The notes beneath the pieces are model-generated. The model was not told where the DNA came from. It did not search any database and worked only from the letters and a program-made list of their open reading frames with translations. 64,000 nucleotides of DNA, taken from NCBI GenBank assembly GCA_003255065.1, contig QAOA01007233.1:1-64000 (forward strand). The letters are read 5' to 3'. Numbering within the stretch: position 1 is the stretch's first letter; the number at the start of each line of letters is the position of its first letter. This DNA is from Cercis canadensis (Eukaryota > Streptophyta > Magnoliopsida > Fabales > Fabaceae). Positions 50,193 through 62,737 of this stretch are shown piece after piece. The position numbers were made by a program, and so were the translations under genes.

Positions 50193-51364
50193 TTAATAAA
50201 AGCAGGTTACACAACTGAGCGAGCTAATGATATATATTTGATATTTTAAATTTGCAGTCATGAAATGTCCTATTTTTAGGAAAAAAAAAATAATATTGAG
50301 AGAACAAGAGGTACTCTGTCTCCATCTCTCAAAATACTTAAATCAATTAGAGAAAACCATCATTTTGGTTTCGAAAGAAGTACATTGTTTCAATTTAATC
50401 CGTAATTTTTAAATTTCTTCAGCTGATCTTATATTCTAAAAAAAATTTAATGTAAGACTTCCGTGAACTCGATCATTAAGCCATTGATGGGTATGCATAG
50501 AATACCCATATGAAACGATTTTTCCGTTCATGGTTAATAGCTACATGAAAATTTGGTCAAGTTTCTGTAGGCATCTTGAAGGGACATTTGATGGATCCAT
50601 ATTATGATGGGAGAAAAAATAAATTAGTATGGACACCAATATATGTCTAATTTTTAGATGTAAAATAATTATTCTCCTATATTTTAACAACTTAAACTTT
50701 TGAGAGAAATAATTTTTTAACATGGTATCACAGTCTTTTTGATATATATAGTAGTTTAGAGTTCAATCTTCGTGTCCCTTATATCTCCTTTGGGCTTGAA
50801 GAGTAGATAAAACATAGACATGCTCATATCTATAATTGCGTGGTCAAAGAAGCTATAATATCATGTCAAGAAACATCTAAATTTAAAAATTTAAGTTGTT
50901 AAGTGAATGTCTATAAATAGTTTTATATCTAACATTGTTAACATTTCAACTCTAAAAAGCTTTTTGTATAAATAGGTATATTAGTTATAAGTCATTCATT
51001 AAAAAAAAAAAAAAAAAAAAGATATCAAACTTTTCATAAATATTTTCCTAGCTTAAACTTTTTTTTAAAAAAATTCATGACAGTAATAATAAATGATTCA
51101 AACTAAATAACATGTCTTACTTTTCATATCTCCTTATGTTTGTTTGTTTGTTTTTTTCCTTTAAACTATAGCTTAAATTTGAAAAAAAAAAGCTTAGTCA
51201 TCAAGACACTAATGGACAAATGAACATTGTGCGATTTTCTTTTACTGCACTGTCATCAAATGATCAAACTATTTAGTATTATTATTATTATGGACAGACG
51301 TAACCTCAATTGAGAAGTAGCTTTTTTTTTTTTTATGAATATTCTAATATAAATGACTACAAAT
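50193..51364. other. intergenic between CPS and the P450-4 block
   Basis: 3' UTR of CPS (aataaaag just after the stop at 50190-50192), then AT-rich DNA with a 20-base A tract at about 51001-51020 and an LTR-like relic at 50740-50945. No gene seen. Confidence 0.5.
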
Positions 51365-54300
51365 ACCTCGTTATAATGGACATGTCAGTGGACACAAGAC
51401 ACAAGTTGCCATAGGAAACATTTATTTGGTTCCATAATCCATATGCTACAGACAAAAGCACAATATCACGCCATAGGAAAATGCAGACAATGCATATTTA
51501 TGAGGAAGATACATCTACCCTGCTGTGTAGTTAGATTCTTTTAATTTATATATGTTATACATGTTCTTTTTTAGTGATTGGGCAATTTCTTAACGTGAAG
51601 TTTTATCTTGGGACGAAAAGAAATACCCCTCAGTTTTAGTGCCAAAGAAACATTATTTGCTCCCATGTTGTGGACAAATTAAAATAGCAGCCAACCCAAT
51701 GAACTGAAAGCAGCCTCGCATTATTTATTGGTTACATGACTGTCTTGGAAAAAAAATAATGAAAAAAGATGTTTGGCTGTTTGTGCTGTAACACCTATGT
51801 ATAGAGGTGTTAAAAATATGAGTAGTACAAAACAATTTAAGTGGGTATAATGTAGATTTAATTAAACAAAAATATTACTATATGTGCAATTGGACAAATA
51901 TTATTTTGACTAAAATAGAAAGAATAATAGTATGTTTAATCTTCAAGACACTACTGGACAAATATTAGGACAGAGTTTTATTTCCATGTATAAACAAACA
52001 CATCAGGATTATAAATTATTGTAACTCCAGTAATAAAATTTATTTAGGGCGACTTGTTAGTTATCATTGTCATTTAAATAATTTTAAAATATCAAATATT
52101 ATTCATTGGTTGGTGAAGCCATTTGATACACCTAAGCCATCTTATCAAACGGCATTACTTTATTTTGTGAACAAAACTAATTTCCATCTGATACTCTTGT
52201 AGCATAAAAAATCCTTAATTTGTAAATGTGATCATGGAGCTTGAGATCTCTTATCCTATCCTCTTCACCTTCTTTTGTTTCCTCCTTGTGTTATTACGCA
52301 CACTTAAGAGATCAAATTCCAACAAATCAATCAAGAACTTACCCCCAGGGCCATGGAAATTACCTCTCATAGGAAATATGCATCAGTTAATTGGGTCATT
52401 GCCTCATCACACGTTAAGAAACTTGGCAAACAAATATGGACCCATAATGCACCTACAACTCGGAGAGACATCCAGTGTCGTAATCTCATCGGCGGAACTC
52501 GCCAAAGAGATTATGAAAACACATGATACAATCTTTGCTAATAGGCCCCCTCTTCTTGCAGGCAAAATCCTTTTGGACGGTGGCGCAGATCTAGGCTTTA
52601 CTCCATACGGAAGCTACTTCTTAAAGCTACGAAAGATATTGAATCTCGAATTATTATCGGCCAAACGCGTCCAATCATTCAGGTTCATTAGGGAAGAGGA
52701 GGCGTCAGTAATGATCAAAAGAATCTTCGCAGAAGAAGGATCAGTTATCAATCTCAGTGAGATGATTTTCAAACTAACAAATGATATAACAGCAAGAGCA
52801 GCCTTTGGTCGAAAGTGTAGAGACCAAGAAGCATTCTTGAAACTTTCGGATGAAGCGCTTAATCTGTTAGCAGGTTTCTCAGTTTCTGACCTCTATCCTT
52901 CCATCAAAATGCTTCCAGTGATAACAGGAATGAGAGCTAAGCTTGGAAAGGTTCATAGTGATCTTGATAGAATACTGGAAAACATCATCATGGATCACAA
53001 AGAAAACAAGAACAGGCATGGTGAGGCAGAAGAGGATTTCGTGGATGTACTTCTAAAACTACAACATTAAAATGACCTGCAGTTGCCCTTATCTTACAAC
53101 ATCAAAGCCCTCATTCTGGTCAGTATGTATTTGAGTTATAATTTTCTATACGTTTAAAAATTTAATTGTTATAAAAGACCAGTTTAGCAAGAACATCTTA
53201 AAACTTATATTTAGAAGCAAGTGAGGTATGTTGATTACTATTTGGTATAACATTAAAAATGAGATTTAACAAGCCACTAGGATTGATCTAGTAGTGAGGA
53301 GTTTGGGTAATTTGCAGGAGGTCAATAGTTCAAACCTCTTTACTGTCATGTATCCAAAAAAAAAAAAAAAAAAACAGAAAGAGCTTTAGCAGCTTTTAAA
53401 ATCATATTTAACATGTATTTCTAAAAGTACACCTTAAGAAGCCATTAAATTTAGTGTTGTAGTGAGAAGTTTGAATAGTTAATTTATAAGAGATTTAGGT
53501 TTTATTTCTATACTTTTACACATCCTTAAAAAAAATTAATTTTCAAATAATAACTTTAAGAAATCTACCAACCAAAACCAAATAATTAAATTTAGTACTT
53601 NAATAACTGTAAGAAATCTACCAACCAAAACCAAATAATTAAATTTAGTACTTGTTCCTCTTATAAATATTAAATAGAAGTTGCTTTTAAAAAGCAATCC
53701 TAAATTTAACTCTATACATATAGATATTTAGTGGCATAATGTGTTAATTCACTATGTATTCAACCTTCAAGTCATTTTAACACTACTAAATAACCTTTTA
53801 AAGAAAGTACTTTGCACAAAACTCAGTGCAAGATTAAAAGATCTCACTATATAAGTCATGCCTATAAAATAATAAAACTTCACAGCATTCAAAAACATTT
53901 TTATCTAGAAAAAAGGAATCATTTTATCCTCCATCCATTTAATATTAGCATAATATGCTTTCGAAAACATAAGAAATGATCAATTATTTGATTTCATACT
54001 TATAAATATCTAGTTAATTGTAATAGAACATATGGCTTGAGTAATCATCATAATAATATCTTATGATTTAATTTTAAATTAATAAATGTCACATTTTATA
54101 AATTAAAAGTTATTTAATAATGTAAGTGTAGCTTTTATACTATCAATAGATCCTAAACTATACATAGTTTTATATACATTGTTCATAATTAAATTCATGG
54201 ATATATCATAAGTTCAATAAACTATCCTTTCTTGGGTTTAGCAGCCAAAATATAGGTTAATTGTATAATTTTCTAACAAACGGGAGTTCATTAATCCCTT

Positions 54301-55745
54301 TTCAGGACATTTTCATAGCTGGAACTGATTCATCATCAACGACTTTGGAGTGGACAATGTCAGAATTGCTGAGAAACCCGAAGGCAATGGAAGAGGCACA
54401 AGCTGAGTTAAGAAGGGTCTTTCATGGCAAAGGCTATGTGGATGAGACCGATCTTTATCAATTGAAATTCTTAAAGTCAGTCATCAAAGAAGTTTTGAGG
54501 CTACATCCACCTGGGCCATTGCTAGTTCCAAGAGAAAGCAGCGAGAGATGTGTAATCAATGGATATGAGATACCTGCTAAGACAAGAGTCATCGTAAATG
54601 CCTGGGCAATCGGAAGAGATCAAAAGTATTGGACAGAAGCTGAAACTTTTAAACCTGAGAGATTTATTGATAATCCAATTGAGTACAGAGGCACAAATTT
54701 TGAATATATCCCATTTGGTTCTGGAAGGAGAATGTGTCCAGGAATGACATTTGCTATACCCAACATCGAGCTGCCACTTGCCAATTTGCTTTACCATTTT
54801 GATTGGAAGGTTCCCAATGGAGTAAAACATGAAGATTTCGACATGACAGAGGCCTTTGCTACATCAGCATTTAGAAAAGCTGATCTGTGCTTAATCCCAG
54901 TTCGCTATAACCCTTAGTATTATTGCCTGAGGGACAAATATAACTAGGACTCACATTCTATGAGCCAGCAGAAAGTTCAGAAATGGAGAGTTAGAATCTT
55001 TTTATATGGATTAGCACAGTGATTTTGGAGTATGTGTTCATAGTTCATTGTGATAAATTGTGTTATTAGGGTAATTTGAGTACTAAATCCTACCTGGACT
55101 AATATGAAGTGTGAGTCTTATGTGTTGGTCTTTTTCATAATGGGTAAGTTAACCTATATTTTTAATACAAGGATTGTGCCCAAGCCTCTCTCTATTTGTA
55201 TTGTGGCTGCCTTTATGAGGTTATGTAACATGACTGAATTCAAATCCGCTGAATTGTGTATGGGTTGACCCGCATAACCCGATGTGATTCGTCTAGTATG
55301 GGGGAATTTTTTTTTTTTTTGTAAAATTACCTAACCCATTCAACCCGATAATGACTCATTTAACCTGCTTAAGACCCACATAACATGTATTAATTCTTTG
55401 TTGATTTGTTTTTGGGTCAACCCGAATGTGTTCCATGTAACCAAAAATAAATAAGTCATGTTCAAGTTGACCCGATATGTTACTCATGTTGTTTTCAAGT
55501 GAGCCCTTGATGGGTTTAGGTCATTATTGAGTTGACCCTTGCCACCACTAGAGCTAACCATAATTTACGACTATTAAAATGCCTCATTAATAATAACTTG
55601 TGGCCTAGTCGCACCTCTTTTAGTTATAGGAAGTATAGGATTGATATTACTGGTTTTATTCTAGTCATGTACTCCCCTATTTTTTCTTAGTTTATTGTGT
55701 TTCCTTGTAAATAATAAAAACAAAAAACCAACAAGAAAAGCTTTC
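51365..55745. repeat. segmental duplicate with P450-4
   Basis: Partner of 36957-38545. The upstream part (51365-52115) and downstream part (55550-55745) match that block; P450-4 lies between. The shared upstream match ends near gaagccatttga (52115 and 37970). Confidence 0.75.
52234..54917 (+). pseudogene. CYP71-clan P450 with early stop (P450-4)
   Basis: Exon 1 52234-53118, exon 2 54306-54917. The ATG at 52234 opens MELEISYP with a membrane anchor; [15 protein letters not shown] (ExxR), PERF and haem loop FGSGRRMCPG are all there. A TAA at 53068-53070 stands where P450-2/3 have a Gln codon (IQQQND), 16 codons before the splice donor, so a full protein cannot be made from this copy. Two further departures weaken it: the C-helix Trp of WxxxR is Phe (YFLKLRK), and the I-helix catalytic Thr is Ser (AGTDSSS). 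Exon 2 is open and well conserved, so loss is recent. It faces the same way as the KSL and lies 1.9 kb upstream of it. In the 1.2-kb intron, a 52-bp duplication flanks the single N at 53601. Confidence 0.82.
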
Positions 55746-56400
55746 CTTCATCTTCTCTGACTTGCAATTTGCAGAGAATTATTCAAATAATAATAATAAG
55801 GAGGAGAAATTACTTCTCTTAAAACTTGATTTGTATAAGGAATATGTTAGTTAGTCAGGTTTTTTTTTTTTTTTGACAAATTTATTGTCCGATTGAGATG
55901 TACTTNGTAACCAAAAATAAATAATTCATGTTCAAGTTGACCCGATATGTTACTCATGTTGTTTTCAAGTAAGCCCTTGATGGGTTTAGGTCATTATTGA
56001 GTTGACCCTTGCCACCACTAGAGCTAACCATAATTTACGACTACTAAAATGCCTCATTAATAATAACTTGTGGCCTAGTCGCACCTCTTTTAATTATAGG
56101 AAGTATAGGATTGATATTGCAGGTTTTATTCTAGTCATGTACTCTCCTATCTTTTCTTAGTTTATTGTGTTTCCTTGTAAATAATAAAAACAAAAAACCA
56201 ACAAGAAAAGCTTTCCTTCATCTTCTCTGACTTGCAATTTGCAGAGAATTATTCAAATAATAATAATAAGGAGAAATTACTTCTCTTAAAACTTGATTTG
56301 TATAAGGAATATGTTAGTTAGTCAGTTTTTTTTTTTTTTTTTCAAATTTATTGTCGGANTTTTTTTGACAAATTTATTGTCGGATTGAGATGTACTTATA
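55437..56400. repeat. about 450-bp duplication with two single-N seams
   Basis: 55437-55905 is repeated at 55907-56358 with minor changes, separated by one N (55906). A second N (56359) is followed by a third partial repeat of acaaatttattgtcggattg. The repeated sequence is rich in ttgacccg words. It reads as unmerged contig ends just upstream of the KSL promoter. Confidence 0.8.
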
Positions 56401-56673
56401 ACTATATTTAGATAAATATGTGCTATCTACCATTTTGTTTCATTCAGTAACTACATTTAAAGTTGGCAACATTTAGCAAATTTTATTTAACTAAATAGCA
56501 TTACTCTTGAGTCATCCATAATTCCCTATACAAGAATTGATAACCAAAAAGTTGCCAACATCTTATTTTTGGAAAGAATTAATTTTTAATCATCCATAAT
56601 TGATTCCGATGGTATCCAAATTTGCACGAGTCGTTTAACACATGCTTGGGTTTTAGCCGGGGGGTGTTTTAGA

Positions 56674-56680
56674 TATAAAA
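56674..56680 (+). promoter_or_regulatory. putative TATA box of the KSL gene
   Basis: TATAAAA in the context ttttagatataaaaggcaca, 118-124 bp upstream of the ATG at 56798. A second tataaaag at 56781 is too near the ATG to serve. Confidence 0.45.
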
Positions 56681-56797
56681 GGCACATACTAAGAATTAGT
56701 TACTCTGCGAGTATTACTTTTGTGGGTATAAGAACTCACTCTTGTGCTCTGCTTTGCAGTATCTGTTCTGTACGCTTAGATATAAAAGAATTCCTTC

Positions 56798-59700
56798 ATG
56801 TCTTTCTCATGCTCCAACTTTCCAAGGAATCCCACTCCTCACACTCCAGGTTTCATCTCTTTTTTTTCTCTTTATTTAATTGATTTTTTTTGTTTTTCTG
56901 GTGAATATGGCTAGACAACGTCTCCATCTCTGTAATCTCCTCTTCCCTGTTTTCCATGGTTAAAAGTTTTCAGTGTTGACCAACTTTAAACAAAAACTTT
57001 TACAGCAATTTTTTTGTCAACAACACCAAATTTGAAATTTGGGCTATTTACTTCTTGATACTTTTGTCGGATTTTTTAAAATCATGCTTTGTTTGCTGGG
57101 AAACGATTTGTTTATTTATTTATTTATTTTTTTTGACAATGATAAATGGTATGAACATGTCTCTGTTTTACTTTACTTCTCCAATGATTCTAATGTCTTT
57201 TTGTTTTCTTCTCACAGCAACTTCTTCAGTGGTTGGATCCAATGGAGAGAATATAATTCAGAGTAAATCTTTTGTAAGGCTTCCATTTTTTTCTAAAAAT
57301 ATGAATTTAAAAAACTGAAAAGGCCACTAAAATTAGAATTACTGAAATGGTGGATTTTATTAATTAGTTGCACTTGCAGTGCTTTGAAGGGACTAAGGAA
57401 AGAATAAAGAAGATGTTTGATAAGGTAGAGCTGTCTGTTTGTTCATATGACACAGCTTGGGTGGCAATGATCCCTTCTCCAAATTCTCCACAAGACCCTT
57501 TCTTTCCTCAGTGCCTGAATTGGTTATTGGACAATCAACTCTCTGATGGCTCCTGGGGTCTCGTTGATCGTGATTCTTCGTTAACAAAAGACTCTCTCTT
57601 ATCTACCTTAGCATGTGTTCTTGCATTAAAGAAATGGGGTGTTGCTGAACAACAGATTAGCGGAGGTACTTATACTATACTCTCCTCCTTGCTAAAACCT
57701 CTTTCACTCATTAACAGATATTTAATTTCCCTCTATTATTCTTGCAAGGCCTTCAATTTGTTGAGTCAAACTTTGCCTCAGCCAACGATGAGAAGCAACA
57801 TTCTCCAATTGGGTTTGATATAATATTCCCTTCATTAATTGAGCATGCCCAAGAATTGGATATAAATCTTTCTGTTCCAGAAAATAGCTTAAAGGCACTT
57901 ACTTATAAAAGAGAGTTGGAGCTCAAAAGGTATATCGTTTTGTGATGCTCGTGTACTTGATTGAATTTATTGGTAATACAGACATTGCTATCATTTTGTC
58001 TATTTTTTGAAATTGAAATCTTTACTTGACTATAGAGGCTGTGCAAGTACTTCACAAGGGTGGAAAGCATTTCTAGCATACATTTCAGAAGGATTGGGAA
58101 AGTCACAAAACTGGGAAATGGTTATGAAATATCAAAGAAAGAATGGATCATTGTTCAACTCACCAGCTACAACAGCTGCTGCTTTTACTCACCTCAAAAA
58201 TCCCCACTGTCTCAATTATCTCCTTTCGCTGTTGGACAAATTTGTCAATGCTGGTTCATTACGTCCCTCTATTTGTTTCTGGTTTGCTTTCATTATTAAT
58301 TGCTGTTCTCTTGCATTAATTGGTTATTATCTTTTTATGATTTTCTCAGTTCCAACGGTTTATCCTCTCGATGTTTATGCTCGTCTATGTATGGTTGACA
58401 ATCTCGAAAGATTGGGTATAGATCGTCATTTCAAGGAGGAAATCAGAAGAGTAATGGATGATACATACAGGTTAGGATCCATGTTAGATGCCTACATAAG
58501 AACATGTTGGGACCCCTATTAGGATGTGGCATAACATTTTTGATAAGTACCAACTCAATTCAAAAACTCGTCTTGGGTCAATAAAAGTAGTACATGCCAC
58601 ATATTCCTATCACTACAAATGCCAAGCTTGTAATTGTACTAGTTTTAATTTCTCATACACTCTGACCTGACATTTTCCCAACAAACAGGTTATGGCTGCA
58701 GGGGGAGGAGGAAATATTTTTGGAACCCACCACCTGTGCCATGGCATTTCGATTACTATGCGTCAACGGATACGACGTTTCTTCAGGTTTTGTGTCATTT
58801 TTAACATTTTAATTCTTTCAAATTCTATGTGGGAAAAGGAACATCTAGCAAAATTTGTGTTCTTTTGTCTTGTAGATGCATTAAGTCAGTATTCAGAAGA
58901 TAAGTTTTCCAATTCCCTTCAGGGATATTTGAAGGATTTGGGTGCTGTTTTGGAGTTATATAAGGCATCAGAGATAGTCATATATTCAGATGAAGATGAA
59001 TCAGCTCTGGAGGAACTAAACTGCTGGACAAGACATATACTGCAGAAAGAATTGCCCTCTTCCCCAAAGCATGCTGATATGCCTTGTAATCATGTTTCCC
59101 TTGAGGTAGCATTAATTCAATTTCAACTATAATTGACATTAAAATAACATTGTTACCAGATTTTCAATAATATTAAAGTTGGGTCCTAATGCATAGAATG
59201 AAAACTGCAATAACTTTTTAATTTGTCACTTCTCAGGTAAATCATACTCTGTGGTTTCCTCATTATGCGAAATTTGATCGTTTATATAACCGAAGATCTA
59301 TTGAGCTCTACATTGTTGATCATAAAAAGATATCAAAAACTTCATATAGGTACAATTTATTTTATTTTTTCTAGTTTCTTCCCCATCTCTCAACCTTGTT
59401 TCTTTTGTTACTTTGCATTAAGTACAAGCGATTCTTTATCCTAACTCTCTTCCTCTTTCAGTTCTCTAAACCTTGCAAACAAAGTATTCCTTAAGCTGGC
59501 AGCGGAAGACTTCAACATCTGCCAATCACTACATCGCAAGGAATTCGAGGAGTATAACAGGTGAATTTCGATTAAAAGATCAAATTGTGGCATGCATAAT
59601 AAGAGGTTTTGGAGTAAGAGCTACATTATAGCAGTTCTATTCCACATTATTCTTTCTTAAATTTAACTGCAGTAAATTAAATTTACTTTTCTTGAGAAAA

Positions 59701-61144
59701 AGCAACCAGAAAAATTTATATAGAAGGAAGGTTGATGTAATTTATCTCCTTTTAAGAAAATATATGTAATATTTCAAACCCTCATGAAAGATAGGCGTAA
59801 TTTACTAATTTAATGAACACATTTCTTGGCCTTCCTCCTTAGCTGTGTGGTCTATCCACCATCCCCTATTTTTCCTTCGTATGCAGGTGGGTTTTGGAGA
59901 ACAGAATTTACGAACTAGGGTCTCCCAGAAATAAAATTATCTATAGCTACTTGGCCGCTGCATCAACAGTTGTCTTACCTGAACTTTCCGATGCCCGTCT
60001 ATCATGGGCAAAAAATGGGTGTCTCACAATAGTTGTTGATGATTTCTTTGATTTATGGGCTTCTGAGGAGGACATGATAAAGATTATACAACTACTCGAG
60101 AAGTATGTTCACAATTTGTTAATCCATTTCTCTTTGACTATTTCATTGGATTTGGTTCCATTTGCTTTAAGTGAGGTGATGTCATGAAAATTGAACCACA
60201 GGTGGAATGTAGATGTCAGCAAAGAGTGTTGTTCTGAACGAGTTGAGATATTATTTTCAGCAATTCAGAATATAGTTTGTGACACTGCAGACAAAGCATT
60301 CAAGCTGCAGGGACGAGATGTGACAAACCACTTGATTGAACTTGTGAGATGAACCTTTATTGTTTTTCTTGGTTTGATATTTAGGCAGAATCATCTACAA
60401 TTAATCTGCTAGCTATTTTTATTTACTAATTTATTTACTTTCTGCAGTGGTTGAATATAATGCAATGTGAATTGAAGGCAGCTGAGTGGAGGAGAACCAA
60501 TTATGTGCCAACCATTGACGAATATATGGCTAATGAAATTGTAACATTCGCTGTGGGGCCAATTGTCCTACCAGCACTTTATCTTGTTGGACCTAAGCTT
60601 TCGAAGGAGACTATTGAAAGTCCTGAATACAATCGTCTCTATGAGCTCACTTCCATTATTGGGCGTTTCCTGAATGATATCGCTGGCTTTAAGGTGAATC
60701 GCTTCCTCCTTAACAAATACTATTATTTAGGGGTGTGGAAATGGGAATATTTTGACTTTATTGCTGACACTTATTTCCTTTTTACACCAAAAACAAAATG
60801 TAAACTTGAGTTGCTAAACTTTAACTATTCGGCAGAGGGAAACTGAACAGGGGAAGTTGAGTACAGCATCATTGCACATGATTCAGGGATCCGGGGCTGT
60901 TCCTCTAGACAAGATCATGGAGGAGATGAAGGGTAAGATTAAGGAAAAGACAAGTGAGCTTTTGAGATTAGTTTTGCAGGAAAAAGGAAGTGTAGTCCCA
61001 AGAATTTGCAAGGATATGTTCTGGGGAATGTCCAAATCGTTGCATGTGGTTTACGTGGACGATGGAATGAATTCATTTGAGATACCAGACAAGACGTTCA
61101 ATATTATAGACGCAGTGATCAAAGAACCCATCATTTTAGATTGA
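56798..61144 (+). CDS. kaurene synthase-like class I diterpene synthase, intact
   Basis: Plastid class I terpene synthase (TPS-e/f) that ionises a copalyl-type diphosphate and cyclises it. Fourteen exons: 56798-56849, 57218-57273, 57380-57665, 57749-57929, 58036-58253, 58350-58470, 58689-58786, 58876-59105, 59237-59349, 59462-59560, 59887-60102, 60202-60343, 60448-60693, 60836-61144; phases agree throughout, 788 aa. Residues 1-36 are a short transit peptide; [17 protein letters not shown] begins the mature protein. The class II motif is lost ([12 protein letters not shown]), as in all KS. DDFFD is at 60038-60052; the second metal site NDIAGFKRE spans exons 13-14, with Gly at the Ser/Thr place. 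The Ile of GPIVLP, which in KS favours full tetracycle formation, is kept. It could be ent-kaurene synthase itself or a specialised paralogue; its setting favours the latter. Confidence 0.9.
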
Positions 61145-61556
61145 GGAGTGATGATTGCATTCATAAACCTTGTACAATAAACATTCCATGACTACCACCA
61201 GTCCCATTTAATTTTTTGATTAATCTGATTACAATTATGATATGTAACAATTGTTGATTGTTGTAGCAGAAATTTGTGTAAACACCATTACTATAAAATT
61301 GGGTGTTAACTACAGCCAGAAGAAGTGTGTGCATGTTCTGTACCGTATGACTTGGTGCACACCCATCGCACACGATCCATACATATTATGAAATGCCGTT
61401 GATGGAAATTTTCATGACCATTGGGACAGCTTGGTAACACTTCAAAGTTTAAACCTGTATCCCAAATCCCCAAAAAATAACTTTAAAAACCAAAATGTAG
61501 AATTGGCTACGGGTTGCTGAAGGAACCACCACATGCAAACCCAAATTTAATGACAC
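61145..61556. other. 3' flank of KSL
   Basis: Contains a poly-A signal-like caataaacattcc about 35 bp after the stop. No other feature was seen before the TRIM chain. Confidence 0.45.
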
Positions 61557-61561
61557 ATTAC

Positions 61562-62732
61562 TCTTGAAATATGTGAGTGGGCCCCGTCCAAATCTTCATG
61601 TTTTGGGAGAGTATTATCTTTATACATATGAGATATAAAGTTGAGTATCTCATTTCTGTCCAAAATGCCTAAGACATTTGAACTTGTGTCACTCTTACTT
61701 TATATATTTTTAGTTTTGCTCATCTTTAACTGATATGGGACTTGCTCTCACTCTTCTTCATTTTCGAACACTCCCCCTCAAGTTCAATTGGCTTGGTCCA
61801 ATTGAGACTTGCCTTCATATTTGCCTGGGCTTGTGTTCTTGAGTCTCAGAGGCTCCAAGTCTTCCTTTTCTTTACTTGGGCTTGTACTCTTTGAGAACCT
61901 TAGAGGCCACAAGTCCATATTGGTCCCTTGAATCTTTAGTGTTGTTAAGCTTTGAAGCTATGATACCATGTTGGCATTTTGTGAGTGGGCCCCTCCGTCT
62001 AAGTCTTCACTTATAATGTGGGAGAGTGTGATAGTCTTTCTTCTTGTGGAATTTATGCTTGAGAATGCAACTTTGTCCAAAATGCCTAAGGCAATTTAGA
62101 CTTGTGCATCTCAAGCTTTATATCCACCTAACTTTGCTCTTTTCTAATTAATGTGGGACTTTGCTCCACTTCTTTCATTTTTCAACACTCCCTCTCAAGT
62201 CACAACTGGTCTGGCCCAGTTGCAACTTGCCTTTTTTATATTTTTTTTAATCTTTCTAGTCTTTCAATCTTCACCTTGGGCTTGTACTTCAAGTGTGAGC
62301 CTTAGAGGCCACATGTCTCTCTCTTTCATTTATTGCCTGAGCTTGTACTCATTTTCAGGGCTTGAGTCTCAATGGCCACATGTTTGTGCAACATTTTGCC
62401 TAGATCTTCCTTATTGAGCCTTTTTTTCTCCTTTGGGCCTCAAGTCTTGGGCCATAGGTCTTCATCAGGAAATTAAACCTTGGATCGTGAATGGGCTATT
62501 AGGCCATATGAGCTGTGGTACCATGTTGAAATATGTGAGTGGACCTCATCCAAATCTTCATGTTGTGAAAGTGTGTTGTCTTCATACATGTGAGATATAA
62601 AGTTAAGTATGTCACTTCTGTCCAAAATGCCTAAGGCATTTGGACTTGTGTCATTCTTACTCTATATATTCTTAGTTTTGCTTATCTTTAACCGATGTGG
62701 GACTTGCTCTCACTCTTCTTCATTTTCTAACA
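61562..62732 (-). mobile_element. TRIM chain with three LTRs
   Basis: Three related short LTRs: 61562-61770 (209 bp), 61969-62187 (219 bp), 62524-62732 (209 bp). On the minus strand each internal gap begins with a tRNA-Met-like primer site (tggtaccacagc, tggtatcatagc) and ends with a purine tract (cttgagagggag, cttgagggggag). The structure is therefore LTR-internal-LTR-internal-LTR, a known arrangement of terminal-repeat retrotransposons in miniature. The internal parts have no coding capacity. Flanks attac (61557-61561) and gttac (62733-62737) look like a diverged 5-bp target duplication. It is old and non-autonomous. Confidence 0.7.
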
Positions 62733-62737
62733 GTTAC

